Of a DNA stretch of 64,000 nt, positions 1 through 9,272 are shown in pieces. The stretch spans positions 2,198,727-2,262,726 of the forward strand of contig NZ_FSRB01000002.1 in NCBI RefSeq assembly GCF_900129635.1, in the 5' to 3' direction. This DNA is from Singulisphaera sp. GP187. GTDB taxonomy: Bacteria > Planctomycetota > Planctomycetia > Isosphaerales > Isosphaeraceae. Under the pieces are notes generated by a model. It was not told the DNA's origin, did not search any database, and saw only the letters and a list, made by a program, of their open reading frames with translations. Made by a program: the position numbers and the translations under genes. Within the stretch, counting starts at the first letter, position 1. The number at the start of each line of letters is the position of its first letter.

Positions 1-1
1 A

Positions 2-514
2 AAAGGGGATATCGTCATCGGCGACGATGTCGAGTTTGGCGGCAAGTGCGACATCATGTTCGCCGCCCGGTTCACTCCGAATCCGACCCTGGAGGTGGGT
101 GATCGTACGTGCGTCCGCGGCACCACGTTCTCGATCGGCCGACGGATTTCGATCGGCAACGATTGTCTGATTGCGATGGGAGTCAAGATGTTCGATTCCA
201 ACGGCCACCAGTCGGACCCTGAAGCTCGTCTGGCGGGCCTGCCTCCAGAATTCGAGGACGTGCGGCCGATCACCATCGCCGATAACGTGTGGATTGGACA
301 GATGTCGATTGTTACGCCGGGTGTCAATATCGGCGAGGGAAGCATTGTCTCGGCCGGCTCCGTGGTCCTCGGCGACGTTCCCCCGTACACGGTGGTCGCG
401 GGATACCCGGCCCGGAAGATCGGTTCCCTTCGGGACAGGCGCACTCCGGAGTCCCCGGTGACTCCATTGTTGTCACCCGTGCATTGCTCGGGTTCGGTCC
501 CATCGGAGTTGTGA
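2..514 (+). CDS. Hexapeptide-repeat O-acyltransferase, 5'-truncated
   Basis: The frame is open from base 2, so the N-terminus lies outside the window; the first ATG at 56 is internal. About 170 residues are visible. They show left-handed beta-helix hexapeptide periodicity (GDDVEFGG, IGRRISIGNDC) and the C-terminal signature of the maltose/galactoside acetyltransferase-like family: DNVWIGQMSIVTPGVNIGEG followed by an AGSVVLGDVPPYTVVAGYPAR stretch. Proteins of this family move an acetyl or other acyl group from CoA to a sugar hydroxyl. It ends 11 bases before the FkbH-like gene, in the same direction, so it probably belongs to the same EPS operon and decorates a sugar unit. The acyl donor and acceptor cannot be read from the sequence. 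Confidence 0.85.
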   Translation, partial: KGDIVIGDDVEFGGKCDIMFAARFTPNPTLEVGDRTCVRGTTFSIGRRISIGNDCLIAMGVKMFDSNGHQSDPEARLAGLPPEFEDVRPITIADNVWIGQMSIVTPGVNIGEGSIVSAGSVVLGDVPPYTVVAGYPARKIGSLRDRRTPESPVTPLLSPVHCSGSVPSEL

Positions 515-525
515 GGCGATTGACG

Positions 526-2283
526 ATGAAGCTTGTCGAGGCGCTGAACATTCTGAAGTCGCCCGCCCCCGCCGGTGTGCGGACGACGGAGGTCGGGCTC
601 GCCTGTGGGTTTACGCCCGCGCACCTTGAGTTATTCTTGGCGGCCCACCTTCGGCAAATCGAACCCAACGATCGGCCTGTCATCAGGTCTGGTTTGTACG
701 GCGACTGCCTGGGCAATGTGGAGCGGCTCGCCCTGGCTCCTCCCGAGGCGGCCGCGGTCATAGTGGAGTGGTCCGACCTCGATCCCCGGCTCGGCCTGCG
801 TCACCTCGGGGGCTGGGGCGTCGCGACGCTCGCCGACATCCTGGAAACGGCGGCCGGTCGAGCGAGCCAACTTGCCGAGGTGATCGTTCGTGTCTCGGCC
901 AATGTTCCGCTGGCGCTCTGTTTGCCCACCCTTCCTCTACCGCCCGTGGCCTACCAGCCTCCCCACGTCTCGGGTGCATTCGACCTGAGGCTCAGCGAGC
1001 TTGCGGCCTCCTTGGCCGCGCGGGTCGCGGAGGCGCCGGGGGTTCGGGTGGTCAAGACCGAGCGGCTTGCCGAGCTGTCTCCTCATGGCGAACGGCTCGA
1101 CGTGCGCACCGAACTGTCGTCCGGCTTCCCGTACCGGCTGGCCCATGCGTCGGCCGTGGCTGAGCTGTTGGCGAAGCTGATTCGGCCGTCCGTACCGATG
1201 AAGGGGATCATCACCGACCTTGACGACACCCTCTGGTTGGGGATCGTCGGCGACGTCGGTACCGACGCGATCGCCTGGGACCTCGACCACCATGCGCAGG
1301 CCCACGGCCTCTACCAGCAAATGCTCGGTTCGCTGGCCGAGTCGGGCGTCTTGATCGCGGTCGCCAGCAAGAATGACCCACGAGTCGTGGACGAGGCGTT
1401 CCGGCGAACCGACCTGCTCCTGAAGCGGGATCGGATCTTTCCGATGGAAGTGGGCTGGAATGCCAAGTCAGAGGCGGTGGGCCGCATCCTCCGCGCCTGG
1501 AACATCGGCGCTGAGAGCGTCGTCTTTGTCGACGACAGTCCGATGGAGCTCGCCGAAGTCGCCGCGGCCCATCCCGACTTGCTCTGCATCCCGTTCGCTC
1601 GAAACGACGAGTCGGCAACCTACGCTCTGATCGTCCGGCTCCGCGAGCTGTTCGGTAAGAACTCGGTCTCCGGAGAGGATGCCCTCCGCCTGGAGAGTCT
1701 CCGGCGATCGGCCGAACTCTTCGGTGGACCGGGCAGCCAAGCTCCCCCTCCGGAACAGTTCCTTGAGCAGGTCGGTGCCGAGATCGTCATCGATGGCGCG
1801 AAGAATCCGCCCGATCCCCGTGCCCTGGAGCTGATCAACAAGACCAACCAGTTCAACCTCAACGGGCGGCGATATTCCGCGGGCGAGTGGCTGGCCCACC
1901 TGAGGAACCCCGACACCTTCCTCATGATCCTCTCGTACAAGGACAAGTTTGGCTCCCTCGGCACGATCGCGGTCTTGACCGGCCGCGTTACACGGGGCGA
2001 GGTCGTCGTCGATCAGTGGGTGATGAGCTGCCGTGCGTTCTCCCGGCGGATCGAATACCGCTGTCTCGAAGCGATCCTCGAGCGAACCAAGGCGGACCGG
2101 GTTGAGCTCGACTACCAGGCAACGCCGAAAAACGGGCCGCTCCGCGACTTCTTGACCGGGATCCTGGGCTCGCCGCCCTCGGTCCGGTGCCCATTGACCT
2201 CTGACCAATTCCGGGCCCAGTGCCCACCGCTCTACCACCACGTCCTGGGGACCGACTCATGGCTGATCCGCGAACCCGCCTGA
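526..2283 (+). CDS. FkbH-like HAD-superfamily protein (HAD-IIIC) with C-terminal GNAT-like domain
   Basis: 585 residues from the ATG at 526; the frame is open further upstream, but that part overlaps the preceding acyltransferase and does not look like this family. The HAD core begins near residue 228 with DLDDT (Asp231 and Asp233), then ASKND (Ser281/Lys282) and VDDSP (Asp336/Asp337). The last ~140 residues, with NKTNQFNLNGRRY and a GNAT-like fold, are typical of FkbH proteins. Characterised FkbH enzymes take the glyceryl group of 1,3-bisphosphoglycerate, dephosphorylate it and load it on an acyl carrier protein. The next gene is exactly such a carrier protein and overlaps this one by 25 bases, which supports this role. 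In EPS loci related proteins are thought to supply acyl decorations; that step is inferred here. Confidence 0.9.
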   Translation: MKLVEALNILKSPAPAGVRTTEVGLACGFTPAHLELFLAAHLRQIEPNDRPVIRSGLYGDCLGNVERLALAPPEAAAVIVEWSDLDPRLGLRHLGGWGVATLADILETAAGRASQLAEVIVRVSANVPLALCLPTLPLPPVAYQPPHVSGAFDLRLSELAASLAARVAEAPGVRVVKTERLAELSPHGERLDVRTELSSGFPYRLAHASAVAELLAKLIRPSVPMKGIITDLDDTLWLGIVGDVGTDAIAWDLDHHAQAHGLYQQMLGSLAESGVLIAVASKNDPRVVDEAFRRTDLLLKRDRIFPMEVGWNAKSEAVGRILRAWNIGAESVVFVDDSPMELAEVAAAHPDLLCIPFARNDESATYALIVRLRELFGKNSVSGEDALRLESLRRSAELFGGPGSQAPPPEQFLEQVGAEIVIDGAKNPPDPRALELINKTNQFNLNGRRYSAGEWLAHLRNPDTFLMILSYKDKFGSLGTIAVLTGRVTRGEVVVDQWVMSCRAFSRRIEYRCLEAILERTKADRVELDYQATPKNGPLRDFLTGILGSPPSVRCPLTSDQFRAQCPPLYHHVLGTDSWLIREPA

Positions 2284-2504
2284 ACCGTTGCTTCTCCGCC
2301 GTCTTCGCCAACCTGGACGAAGCGCAGATCCCACAAGCCACCAGAGACACCGTCGATGGCTGGGACTCACTGGCCACCTTCACGCTTCTGACGGTCATCG
2401 AGGAGGAGTTCCAGATCCAGGTCTCGCCGGAGGACGTGGACCGTTTTACGTCCCACGAGGCAATTCTCGACTGCCTTCATGGACGATACAACGCAATGTG
2501 CTAA
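2259..2504 (+). CDS. Acyl carrier protein
   Basis: 81 residues from the ATG at 2259, which lies inside the end of the FkbH-like gene (25-base overlap). A GTG/ATG further upstream would add a Pro-rich tail unlike carrier proteins, so this start was chosen. The sequence has the four-helix acyl carrier pattern and the phosphopantetheine site DGWDSLATFTLL, with Ser37 as attachment residue; the acidic helix VIEEEFQI follows. The carrier probably receives an acyl (perhaps glyceryl) group from the upstream FkbH-like protein and presents it to an acyltransferase. Translational coupling through the overlap suggests a fixed ratio of the two proteins. Confidence 0.88.
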   Translation: MADPRTRLNRCFSAVFANLDEAQIPQATRDTVDGWDSLATFTLLTVIEEEFQIQVSPEDVDRFTSHEAILDCLHGRYNAMC

Positions 2505-2695
2505 GCATGGCAAAGGCAAAGCGATCAGATGGCTAAACATCAAGATGTCTTGCCAATCCTCGTACGCTCACCTGAATGGGCGCGGTGCCCCGACGAAGTC
2601 GACCGCGACTCCTCTCCCGACAGTCTCGGCGATCATGCCGATGAGTTCGCATGACGTCGAGCGGATGAGACGGAACCGTATCTGAAGGAACTGAG

Positions 2696-4168
2696 ATGGT
2701 CGCATCAAGATTCTTCAAGATTCTGCCGAGTTTTGCAACCGCGGCCGAGCTTGCGCGGAGGGACCGGGGTTGCCGCGATTCGAGCCCGGTCACGGGGATG
2801 TCTCGTCGCTTCCTTGCACGCCGGGTCATCAGCCTGAAGGATCGCGTCCAGGCTTCGCAAGTTGCCCGGGAGTTTTTGGCCATCATGCGACTTGCGGCCT
2901 ACGGAGTGAAAGTGAGGGGCCGCTGGCGGTCTGGCGGTCAGGAACACACCGGCGATCTCTTTTGCGCCGCGCGGCTCACCAAACGCCCAGTCGTGCGCCG
3001 GTTGATCCGCTCGGCGCTCGCCCCATGCATCGCCGGACGTCGTGCGGAACTGGACGTTGCCGAGCCCCGGTCAACCTTCGTGGCGGCGACCGATGCCTCG
3101 ATCTCTTCGGCCCTGTTGTTGAAGGAGCCAGGGCCCGACGGGGAGAAAGGTGTGCTGCTCCTCGGGATGGAGATGGGATGGTCGGCGTTGGAGCGAGCGG
3201 GAAGGGGTACCCGGTTGTTCGAGGATTACAACCTGGTCATTCTGTCGTCCTGGTCGCCGCCGCAACTTCATGATTTCGCGCGACTCGTCGGGTACTCGAG
3301 CGACCCGATTTACGTGGGGATCTCCAACCGGGCCGATGACCCAACCTATGAATTATTGGCCCCCACGTATACACCCATCCCGCTCATGGCGTGTGACTGG
3401 CTCGACCCGGCAGAGTTTCGGCCGAGCCCGCGGTCGGAACGCGACGTGGACATCCTCATGGTGGCCAATTATGCCGCCTATAAACGCCACTGGCTGCTCT
3501 TTGAGGCGTTGCGAGGGATGCGCCGGGATCTCCGGGTTGTGCTCCTCGGTGGCCCTTGGGAGGGGCGGACGATCGAGCACGTCAAGGCCGAGATCCGCGC
3601 TTTCGGGGTCAAGCAGGAAATCGAACTCCCCGGCCTGGTGCCGATTCAACAGGTGTACGGATACATGGGGAGAGCCAGCGTCTCGGTGATCTTTACCCGC
3701 CGGGAGGGGGCCTGTGTGGCCGTGGCCGAATCATTGTTTTCGGACACACCCGTTGGCATGATGCGGGACGCTCACATCGGTTCGCATACGCACATCAATT
3801 CAACGACAGGCGTTCTCTTCGACCGTCGTCAGCTCTCGGGACAGCTTGCTCGATTTCTCGAAGCGCGGCATGAGTTCTCGCCCCGGTCTTGGGCCGTCGA
3901 AAACATCTCTTGCCATCGTTCGACCACCCGGCTGAACGAGATCCTGCGGACTGATGCCAGGCGGAGAGGCCGCCCCTGGACGCGTGACATCGCGCCCCTC
4001 TTCTGGCGCTGTTACACTCCCCATTATTTTGATCCGTGCGATGCACGGACGTTGGGAACGGCCGCGGAAGAGCTGTACCCGCACTATGGTTTTCGGCTCA
4101 TCCCTCCTACAGATGGGTGGGGACCGACCCCAGTCACGAGTCAGGGGCTTGTCCGTTCGGCGCCCTGA
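2696..4168 (+). CDS. Glycosyltransferase, GT-B fold (GT4-like)
   Basis: 490 residues; AAGGAA lies 6 bases upstream of the ATG. The N-terminal ~230 residues are not recognisable by eye. The second half has the GT-B C-terminal domain: DVDILMVANYAAYKRHW, VVLLGGPWEGRTIEHV, LVPIQQVYGYMGRASVSV, and the E-x7-E motif EGACVAVAESLFSDTPVG that contacts the nucleotide-sugar donor in GT4 enzymes. About 100 residues after that domain, ending in an Arg-rich and Tyr/Trp-rich tail, are unusual for GT4 and could be an accessory region. It is probably cytoplasmic or peripheral at the inner membrane, adding one sugar to the EPS repeat. Donor and acceptor are unknown. Confidence 0.78.
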   Translation: MVASRFFKILPSFATAAELARRDRGCRDSSPVTGMSRRFLARRVISLKDRVQASQVAREFLAIMRLAAYGVKVRGRWRSGGQEHTGDLFCAARLTKRPVVRRLIRSALAPCIAGRRAELDVAEPRSTFVAATDASISSALLLKEPGPDGEKGVLLLGMEMGWSALERAGRGTRLFEDYNLVILSSWSPPQLHDFARLVGYSSDPIYVGISNRADDPTYELLAPTYTPIPLMACDWLDPAEFRPSPRSERDVDILMVANYAAYKRHWLLFEALRGMRRDLRVVLLGGPWEGRTIEHVKAEIRAFGVKQEIELPGLVPIQQVYGYMGRASVSVIFTRREGACVAVAESLFSDTPVGMMRDAHIGSHTHINSTTGVLFDRRQLSGQLARFLEARHEFSPRSWAVENISCHRSTTRLNEILRTDARRRGRPWTRDIAPLFWRCYTPHYFDPCDARTLGTAAEELYPHYGFRLIPPTDGWGPTPVTSQGLVRSAP

Positions 4169-4405
4169 GCCGATTGCCCATCGTAAGCTTCGCCACTGTC
4201 AGAGGGTCAGACCCGCGCCTTCCGGCGGCCTGGTCCCGACGTCATCGCCGTTGACGTCGATTGCGACCGAGGTTTGGAAAGGGACGCCGTCCGGGAGCCT
4301 TGCGCCGCGGGTAAACGCCGCCCATTAAAAAGTCATGGCAGTGACGATTCAGTGTGATGATTGTGAAGTTATGCAATTTAAGAAATCATTAGACGAGCAA
4401 AGGTA

Positions 4406-4828
4406 ATGACGAAATTAAACTTGCACCACATCGGAATCCTGGTCAAGGAGATTGACGTCGCAACCGAGGACTACGTTCACCGATTCGGCTGCGAGATCCG
4501 GAGCAGGATCATCCACGACCCAGAGCAGACGGCCTTCGTTCGGTTCCTGAGCCAGCCGGGCGACTCGGTTTTCCTGGAGTTGGTCGCCCCCGACGGCGAG
4601 GCCAGCAAGTTGTCCAATGCGTTGAACAAAGGGGGCGGCCTGAACCACCTCTGCTATGCCGTCGACGACCTTGAGGCAGCATGTCTTGAAATGCGGACAA
4701 GGGGGATGTTTCCGGTTCAGGCTCCGACGTTCGCTGTGGCCTTTCCGGGCCGGCGGATCGCCTGGATGATCGGGCGAGACGGAATCCCGATCGAGTTGGT
4801 GGAGCGGGGTCCCCACGGGGAGATTTGA
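4406..4828 (+). CDS. VOC-superfamily metalloprotein (glyoxalase / methylmalonyl-CoA epimerase-like)
   Basis: 140 residues made of two beta-alpha-beta-beta-beta modules. The expected metal ligands are in place: His8 (LHHIGILV), Glu58 (VFLELVAP), His81 (LNHLCYAV) and Glu130 (IPIELVER). The order H-E-H-E and the spacing match methylmalonyl-CoA epimerases and related VOC isomerases, but a methylmalonyl pathway role is not supported by neighbours. It sits between two glycosyltransferase genes, and a divalent-metal isomerase or lyase acting on a CoA-, carrier- or sugar-linked substrate of the EPS pathway is plausible. Similar single-domain VOC proteins are sometimes found near FkbH/ACP pairs. Specific reaction unknown. 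Confidence 0.82.
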   Translation: MTKLNLHHIGILVKEIDVATEDYVHRFGCEIRSRIIHDPEQTAFVRFLSQPGDSVFLELVAPDGEASKLSNALNKGGGLNHLCYAVDDLEAACLEMRTRGMFPVQAPTFAVAFPGRRIAWMIGRDGIPIELVERGPHGEI

Positions 4829-4860
4829 AGGTTGTCACGTGACGGGGAGGTGAGGATCAC

Positions 4861-6033
4861 ATGTCCGATCGCCGACTGACGGTCTGCCAACTCCTGTTGA
4901 CGCTCCAATTCGGGGGAGCCGAAATCATGGCGGCTCGCATCGCCCGCCGTCTCTCGGGGCCACATCGGATCATCTTCGCATGCCTGGAGGAGCTTGGCCA
5001 ACTCGGCGAGCAACTCCGTGCGGATGGCTTCCCTGTGCAGGTTCTGGGCAAGCGCCCCGGGGTAGACCTGCGGGCTGCGCATCGCCTGCGGCGGCTGCTC
5101 CATCGGGAGCGGGTGGATTTGATCCATGCTCATCAGTACGGGCCGTTCTTCTACGCGGCCTTGTCGCGACTCCCGTCAGGTCGGCTCCCTGTCGTCCTCA
5201 CCGAGCACGGGCGGTCATTCCCCGACCCGGCTCGGCCCAGCCACGTCTTGGCGAATCCCTGGTTGCTTCGCCGCCACGATCGGCTCTTTGCCGTGGGCCG
5301 ATCGGTCCGTCAAGCCCTGATCGAAGTCGAGGGTTTTCCGGCCGCCCGGATCGAACTGATCTACAACGGGATCGATACGGACGCATTCGCCGAAACCGCC
5401 AGGGGCCGCGCGATCGTCCGCCGCGAACTCGGCATTGCCGACGACGATTTCGTCGTGGTACAGGCCGCCCGTCTCGACCCGATCAAGGATCACGCCACGG
5501 CGCTTCGGGCCGCGGGACGGGTCGCCGGGCAGTGCGGATGTCTGCGGCTGGTCATCGTGGGCGATGGCCCGGAAGCGGGGCCAATCGAAGCCATGGTTCG
5601 TGACTGGGGCTTGGGGACCCACGTGCTTCGGCTCGGCCTGCGGCGGGACATCCCTCGGCTGCTCGGGGCGGCCGACGCCGTGTTGCTTTCGAGCCTGAGC
5701 GAGGGCATCCCACTCAGCCTGATCGAGGGCATGGCCGCGAGCCTCCCCGTGGTGGCGACCCGCGTCGGCGGTGTATCGGAAGTCGTCGTGGAGCAAGAGA
5801 CCGGTCTGCTCGCGCCGGCCGGCGACGACGAGGCACTGGCCGCTCACCTGATTCGCCTGGCCGGCGATCCAGGGCTCCGGATGCGGATGGGTTGGGCCGG
5901 ACGCGAGCGGGCCTGGGCCTTGTTCTCCGAGGACCGGATGGTCGCGGAGTATGACCGGATTTACCACGAAGTGACTACCCGGACTGCGAGCGGCGTGTGG
6001 CAAGGGCAGACTTCGACGGCTCGGGGGGCCTAG
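4861..6033 (+). CDS. Glycosyltransferase family 4
   Basis: 390 residues; a strong Shine-Dalgarno run GGGGAGGTGAGG lies just before the ATG at 4861. The N-terminal GT-B domain begins LTVCQLLLTLQFGGAEIMAA (the FGGAE loop binds the acceptor side in GT4), followed by VDLIHAHQYGPFF. The C-terminal domain has VVVQAARLDPIKDH, VIVGDGPEAGPIEAMV and the E-x7-E motif EGIPLSLIEGMAASLPVVAT. The layout resembles the Stp2-type transferases associated with exosortase A/EPS clusters, though that subfamily assignment is from memory. The gene stops 4 bases before the amidotransferase start, so the two are surely co-transcribed. Confidence 0.9.
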   Translation: MSDRRLTVCQLLLTLQFGGAEIMAARIARRLSGPHRIIFACLEELGQLGEQLRADGFPVQVLGKRPGVDLRAAHRLRRLLHRERVDLIHAHQYGPFFYAALSRLPSGRLPVVLTEHGRSFPDPARPSHVLANPWLLRRHDRLFAVGRSVRQALIEVEGFPAARIELIYNGIDTDAFAETARGRAIVRRELGIADDDFVVVQAARLDPIKDHATALRAAGRVAGQCGCLRLVIVGDGPEAGPIEAMVRDWGLGTHVLRLGLRRDIPRLLGAADAVLLSSLSEGIPLSLIEGMAASLPVVATRVGGVSEVVVEQETGLLAPAGDDEALAAHLIRLAGDPGLRMRMGWAGRERAWALFSEDRMVAEYDRIYHEVTTRTASGVWQGQTSTARGA

Positions 6034-6037
6034 ACCG

Positions 6038-7978
6038 ATGTGTGGCTTCGCTGGATTTCTCGACCGTAACCGCCAGGCCGGCACGGACGCGATGACAACA
6101 TCGGTGTTCGCCATGGTCGATACGCTGCACCATCGCGGTCCCGACGATCGCGGGGCCTGGGTCGACGCCGAAGCGGGACTCGCCCTGGGCTTCCGCCGAC
6201 TGGCGATCGTCGACCTCTCGCCCGAGGGGCATCAGCCCATGAGCTCGGCAGGTGGTCGCTACGTTCTGGCCTTCAACGGCGAGATCTACAATCACATTGA
6301 GTTGCGCCGCGAGCTGCAGGCGGTCCGGACCATTCCCTTTCGCGGCCATTCCGACACCGAGGTCATGCTCGCCGCCTTCGAACAGTGGGGACCGGAACGG
6401 GCCGTCGAGCGGTTTGTGGGAATGTTCGCCTTCGCCCTCTGGGACCGTCATGAGCGGACGCTCCGACTGGCTCGCGACCGGATCGGCGAGAAGCCGCTCT
6501 ACTACGGGCAGGCAGCCGGAGGGCTCGTTTTCGGGTCAGAGCTCAAGGCGCTGCGGGCCTATTCGGGGTTCCGCGGTGACCTCGATCGCGAGGCGCTGTC
6601 CCTCTACATGAGGTTCGGCTATGTCCCGGCGCCGTATTCGATCTATCGGAATATTCGCAAGCTTCCGCCGGGCACGATCGTGACGATTCGAGACGCCGTC
6701 GCCCTTCCTGAACCGGTCCCCTACTGGTCGGCTCAGGATGCCAGCCAGGCCGGAATTGCCATGCCCTTCAAGGGTACGGAGACGGAAGCGATCGACCGGC
6801 TCGAGACGCTCTTGCGGCGAGCGGTGGGTCTGCAAATGGTCGCCGACGTTCCTCTGGGGGCCTTCCTTTCCGGAGGTATCGATTCATCGACAATCGTCGC
6901 TTTAATGCAGGAGCAGAGCACGCGCCCGGTGAAGACATTCACCATCGGTTTCGACGAGGTCGGTTACAACGAAGCCGTGCATGCCGAGTCGGTCGCACAC
7001 CACCTGGGGACCGAGCATACCGAGCTGTATGTGACGGCGGCCGAGGCGCGAGAAGTGATTCCTAGGTTGCCGATTCTCTATGACGAGCCGTTCGCCGACC
7101 CGTCGGCGATCCCGACCTTCCTGGTCGCTCAGTTGGCCCGGCGCCACGTGACGGTCAGCCTCTCGGGTGACGGCGGCGACGAACTCTTCGGTGGCTACCC
7201 CTGGTACCCTCGGACGGCGAGCGTCTGGGGCAAAGTCCGGCGGCTGCCCCGGGTCTTACGCCGACAAAGCGCCGGTGTGCTCGCGGGACTCGCCGGGGGC
7301 GAGAGCCGCGTGCCGACTCGGCCCGGAAGTGTGGGGCGGACCAACCGGTTCGCGACTCGCGACCGATTACACAAGCTTGCGTCGATTCTCGGGCGATCGG
7401 CTGAGCCTGAGGACGTTCACTGGGTCTTGCTCTCGAAGTGGGATGACCGGATGCCGGTCGTACTCGGAGCGGCCGGAGACACTCCGATCCCGCGGGACTG
7501 GGAGGCGCAACCGGGTCACGGCGACGTCGCCCGTCGCCTGATGCTCACGGATCTGCGGACGTACTTGCCGGGCGACATCCTCGCCAAGGTCGATCGGGCC
7601 GGCATGGGGGTCAGTCTGGAGACGCGGGCACCGTTCCTCGACCATCGCGTCGTCGAGTTTGCCTTACGGGTGCAAACCGGCCTGAAACTTCGTGGTGGGA
7701 GCGGCAAGTGGCTGCTCCGCCAGGTACTCGACCGCCATGTTCCGCGTGCCCTGATCGAGCGGCCGAAGATGGGTTTCTCCGTCCCGGTCGGCGCCTGGTT
7801 GCGGGGCCCGCTCCGCGCCTGGGCCGACGACTTGCTGGCCGAGGAGCGACTTCGGCATGAGGGCTTCCTCGACCCGTTGCCGATTCGCCGGAGGTGGGAG
7901 GAACACCTCTCCGGCGGCCGGAATTGGGAAGGCCACCTGTGGCATGCGTTGATGTTTCAGGCGTGGCTGGCCGCCTAA
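6038..7978 (+). CDS. asnB: Asparagine synthase-like glutamine amidotransferase
   Basis: 646 residues. The N-terminus is a class II glutamine amidotransferase: Cys2 directly after the initiator Met (MCGFAGFLD), HHRGPDDRG at 31-39, and FNGEIYN at 79-85. The C-terminal synthetase domain has the PP-loop SGGIDSS at 278-284 and LSGDGGDELFGGY. This domain order is that of asparagine synthetases, which convert aspartate, glutamine and ATP to asparagine. In EPS/exosortase clusters, however, a homologue of the same length (exosortase A-associated amidotransferase) recurs and probably amidates a uronic acid or other carboxyl of the polysaccharide. Given the five glycosyltransferases around it, the second role is more likely; the symbol reflects family only. 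Confidence 0.88.
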   Translation: MCGFAGFLDRNRQAGTDAMTTSVFAMVDTLHHRGPDDRGAWVDAEAGLALGFRRLAIVDLSPEGHQPMSSAGGRYVLAFNGEIYNHIELRRELQAVRTIPFRGHSDTEVMLAAFEQWGPERAVERFVGMFAFALWDRHERTLRLARDRIGEKPLYYGQAAGGLVFGSELKALRAYSGFRGDLDREALSLYMRFGYVPAPYSIYRNIRKLPPGTIVTIRDAVALPEPVPYWSAQDASQAGIAMPFKGTETEAIDRLETLLRRAVGLQMVADVPLGAFLSGGIDSSTIVALMQEQSTRPVKTFTIGFDEVGYNEAVHAESVAHHLGTEHTELYVTAAEAREVIPRLPILYDEPFADPSAIPTFLVAQLARRHVTVSLSGDGGDELFGGYPWYPRTASVWGKVRRLPRVLRRQSAGVLAGLAGGESRVPTRPGSVGRTNRFATRDRLHKLASILGRSAEPEDVHWVLLSKWDDRMPVVLGAAGDTPIPRDWEAQPGHGDVARRLMLTDLRTYLPGDILAKVDRAGMGVSLETRAPFLDHRVVEFALRVQTGLKLRGGSGKWLLRQVLDRHVPRALIERPKMGFSVPVGAWLRGPLRAWADDLLAEERLRHEGFLDPLPIRRRWEEHLSGGRNWEGHLWHALMFQAWLAA

Positions 7979-8063
7979 ACATGGGGATATCGTTCGGTAA
8001 ACCGCCGGCGAGCGTTCTTGTCTGGAATGACGCATGATTTTATGAGTTTTCGGCGTTAACCCT

Positions 8064-9272
8064 ATGAATATCGCAATTGTCGGTGGCAACCTGCCGTATC
8101 CCCCGACCGCGGGCAACCGCGTGCGGACGCTGAACCTGACACTCCGGCTGGCCTGCGCTCACCGGATTACTCTCATCTTTCATCGTGGCGAGGATCCTGG
8201 CGCGGACCGAGAGGCGGTCGCCTACTTCGGCGACCACGGGGTCGAGACCATCGGAGTCGACCAGTCGATTCCCTCAAAGTCTGGCCCGGCCTTTTATGCG
8301 CGCCTGGCGGCCAATCTTGCCTCGCCTCTGCCCTACTCGGTGGCGACCTACAACAGCCCTGCCCTCGTTCAGGCGATCCGCCGGCACGCGGAACGGCGAT
8401 CGGTTGACGTGTGGCAAGCGGAAGGGGTGCCGTTCATGGAATCGTTGCGGGTCCTGAGCGGGACTCGCAAGGTGGTCATGGCCCACAACGTCGAATCGCA
8501 AATCTGGCAGCGCTACCATGAGACGGAACGTCAGCCGCATAAGAAGTGGTATATCGCCCGCCAGTGGATGAAGTTCGAGCGGTTCGAACGGCGCTCGTTC
8601 GCCGAGGCGAAGCGGGTTGTCGCAGTCAGCGACGAGGATGCGGCACTCGTCCGCCAGCAGTTCGGTACCAACCGGGTCGACGTGGTCGATAACGGCATCG
8701 ATCGGGCCTACTTCGCGTCGGTCGAGCCAGATCGCGAGGTTGACCGGATCGTGTTTCTCGGCAGCTTCGAGTGGCGTCCCAACCTCGACGCGGTGGCCCT
8801 TCTGCTTGACAGGATCTTCCCGAGGGTGTTGGCCGCCATGCCTTCGGCCAAGCTTGACCTCGTGGGACGCAACCCGCCCGAGTCGCTGGCACGGCGGGTT
8901 TTCGAACTCCCCAATGTGAAACTGCACGCCAACGTCCCCGACGTTCGACCCTTCTTGGCGCGGAGCGGGGTCATGGCCGTGCCCCTTCGAATCGGCGGCG
9001 GCTCGCGCCTGAAAATCCTCGAGGCCCTTGCCTCGGGCTTGCCGGTCGTCTCGACCCGCATCGGCGCCGAGGGGCTCCGGCTGACCTCGGGACGCGACCT
9101 GACGATCGTCGATCCGGTCGAGGAGATGGCCGAAGCGTTATTGGGCTGCATCCGCGACCCGAACGCTGCGCGGGCGATGGCCGAAGCCGGTCGCCGACTC
9201 GTCCTGGAACGCTACGACTGGGACGTGCTCGCCGCCCGACTCGGCCGCATCTGGGAAGCTTGTCTCAATTAA
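8064..9272 (+). CDS. Glycosyltransferase, PEP-CTERM/EPS-associated type (GT4)
   Basis: 402 residues from the ATG at 8064. The N-terminus MNIAIVGGNLPYPPTAGNRV and the middle block VVMAHNVESQIW...ERFERRSF are characteristic of the Stp1-like sugar transferases (TIGR03087) that co-occur with exosortase A. The C-terminal domain has VDNGIDRAYF, IVFLGSFEWRPNLDAV and GGGSRLKILEALASGLPVVS. No membrane segment is seen; it should act on lipid-linked intermediates at the cytoplasmic face. Its presence, together with the amidotransferase upstream and the PEP-CTERM protein at 25580, is the best evidence that this EPS cluster belongs to an exosortase system whose exosortase gene lies outside the window. Confidence 0.87.
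   Translation: MNIAIVGGNLPYPPTAGNRVRTLNLTLRLACAHRITLIFHRGEDPGADREAVAYFGDHGVETIGVDQSIPSKSGPAFYARLAANLASPLPYSVATYNSPALVQAIRRHAERRSVDVWQAEGVPFMESLRVLSGTRKVVMAHNVESQIWQRYHETERQPHKKWYIARQWMKFERFERRSFAEAKRVVAVSDEDAALVRQQFGTNRVDVVDNGIDRAYFASVEPDREVDRIVFLGSFEWRPNLDAVALLLDRIFPRVLAAMPSAKLDLVGRNPPESLARRVFELPNVKLHANVPDVRPFLARSGVMAVPLRIGGGSRLKILEALASGLPVVSTRIGAEGLRLTSGRDLTIVDPVEEMAEALLGCIRDPNAARAMAEAGRRLVLERYDWDVLAARLGRIWEACLN

Noticed and set aside
2529..2654. 41-codon open frame after the carrier-protein gene
   Set aside because: No ribosome site, no family, and mixed codon use; could be real but is not supported.
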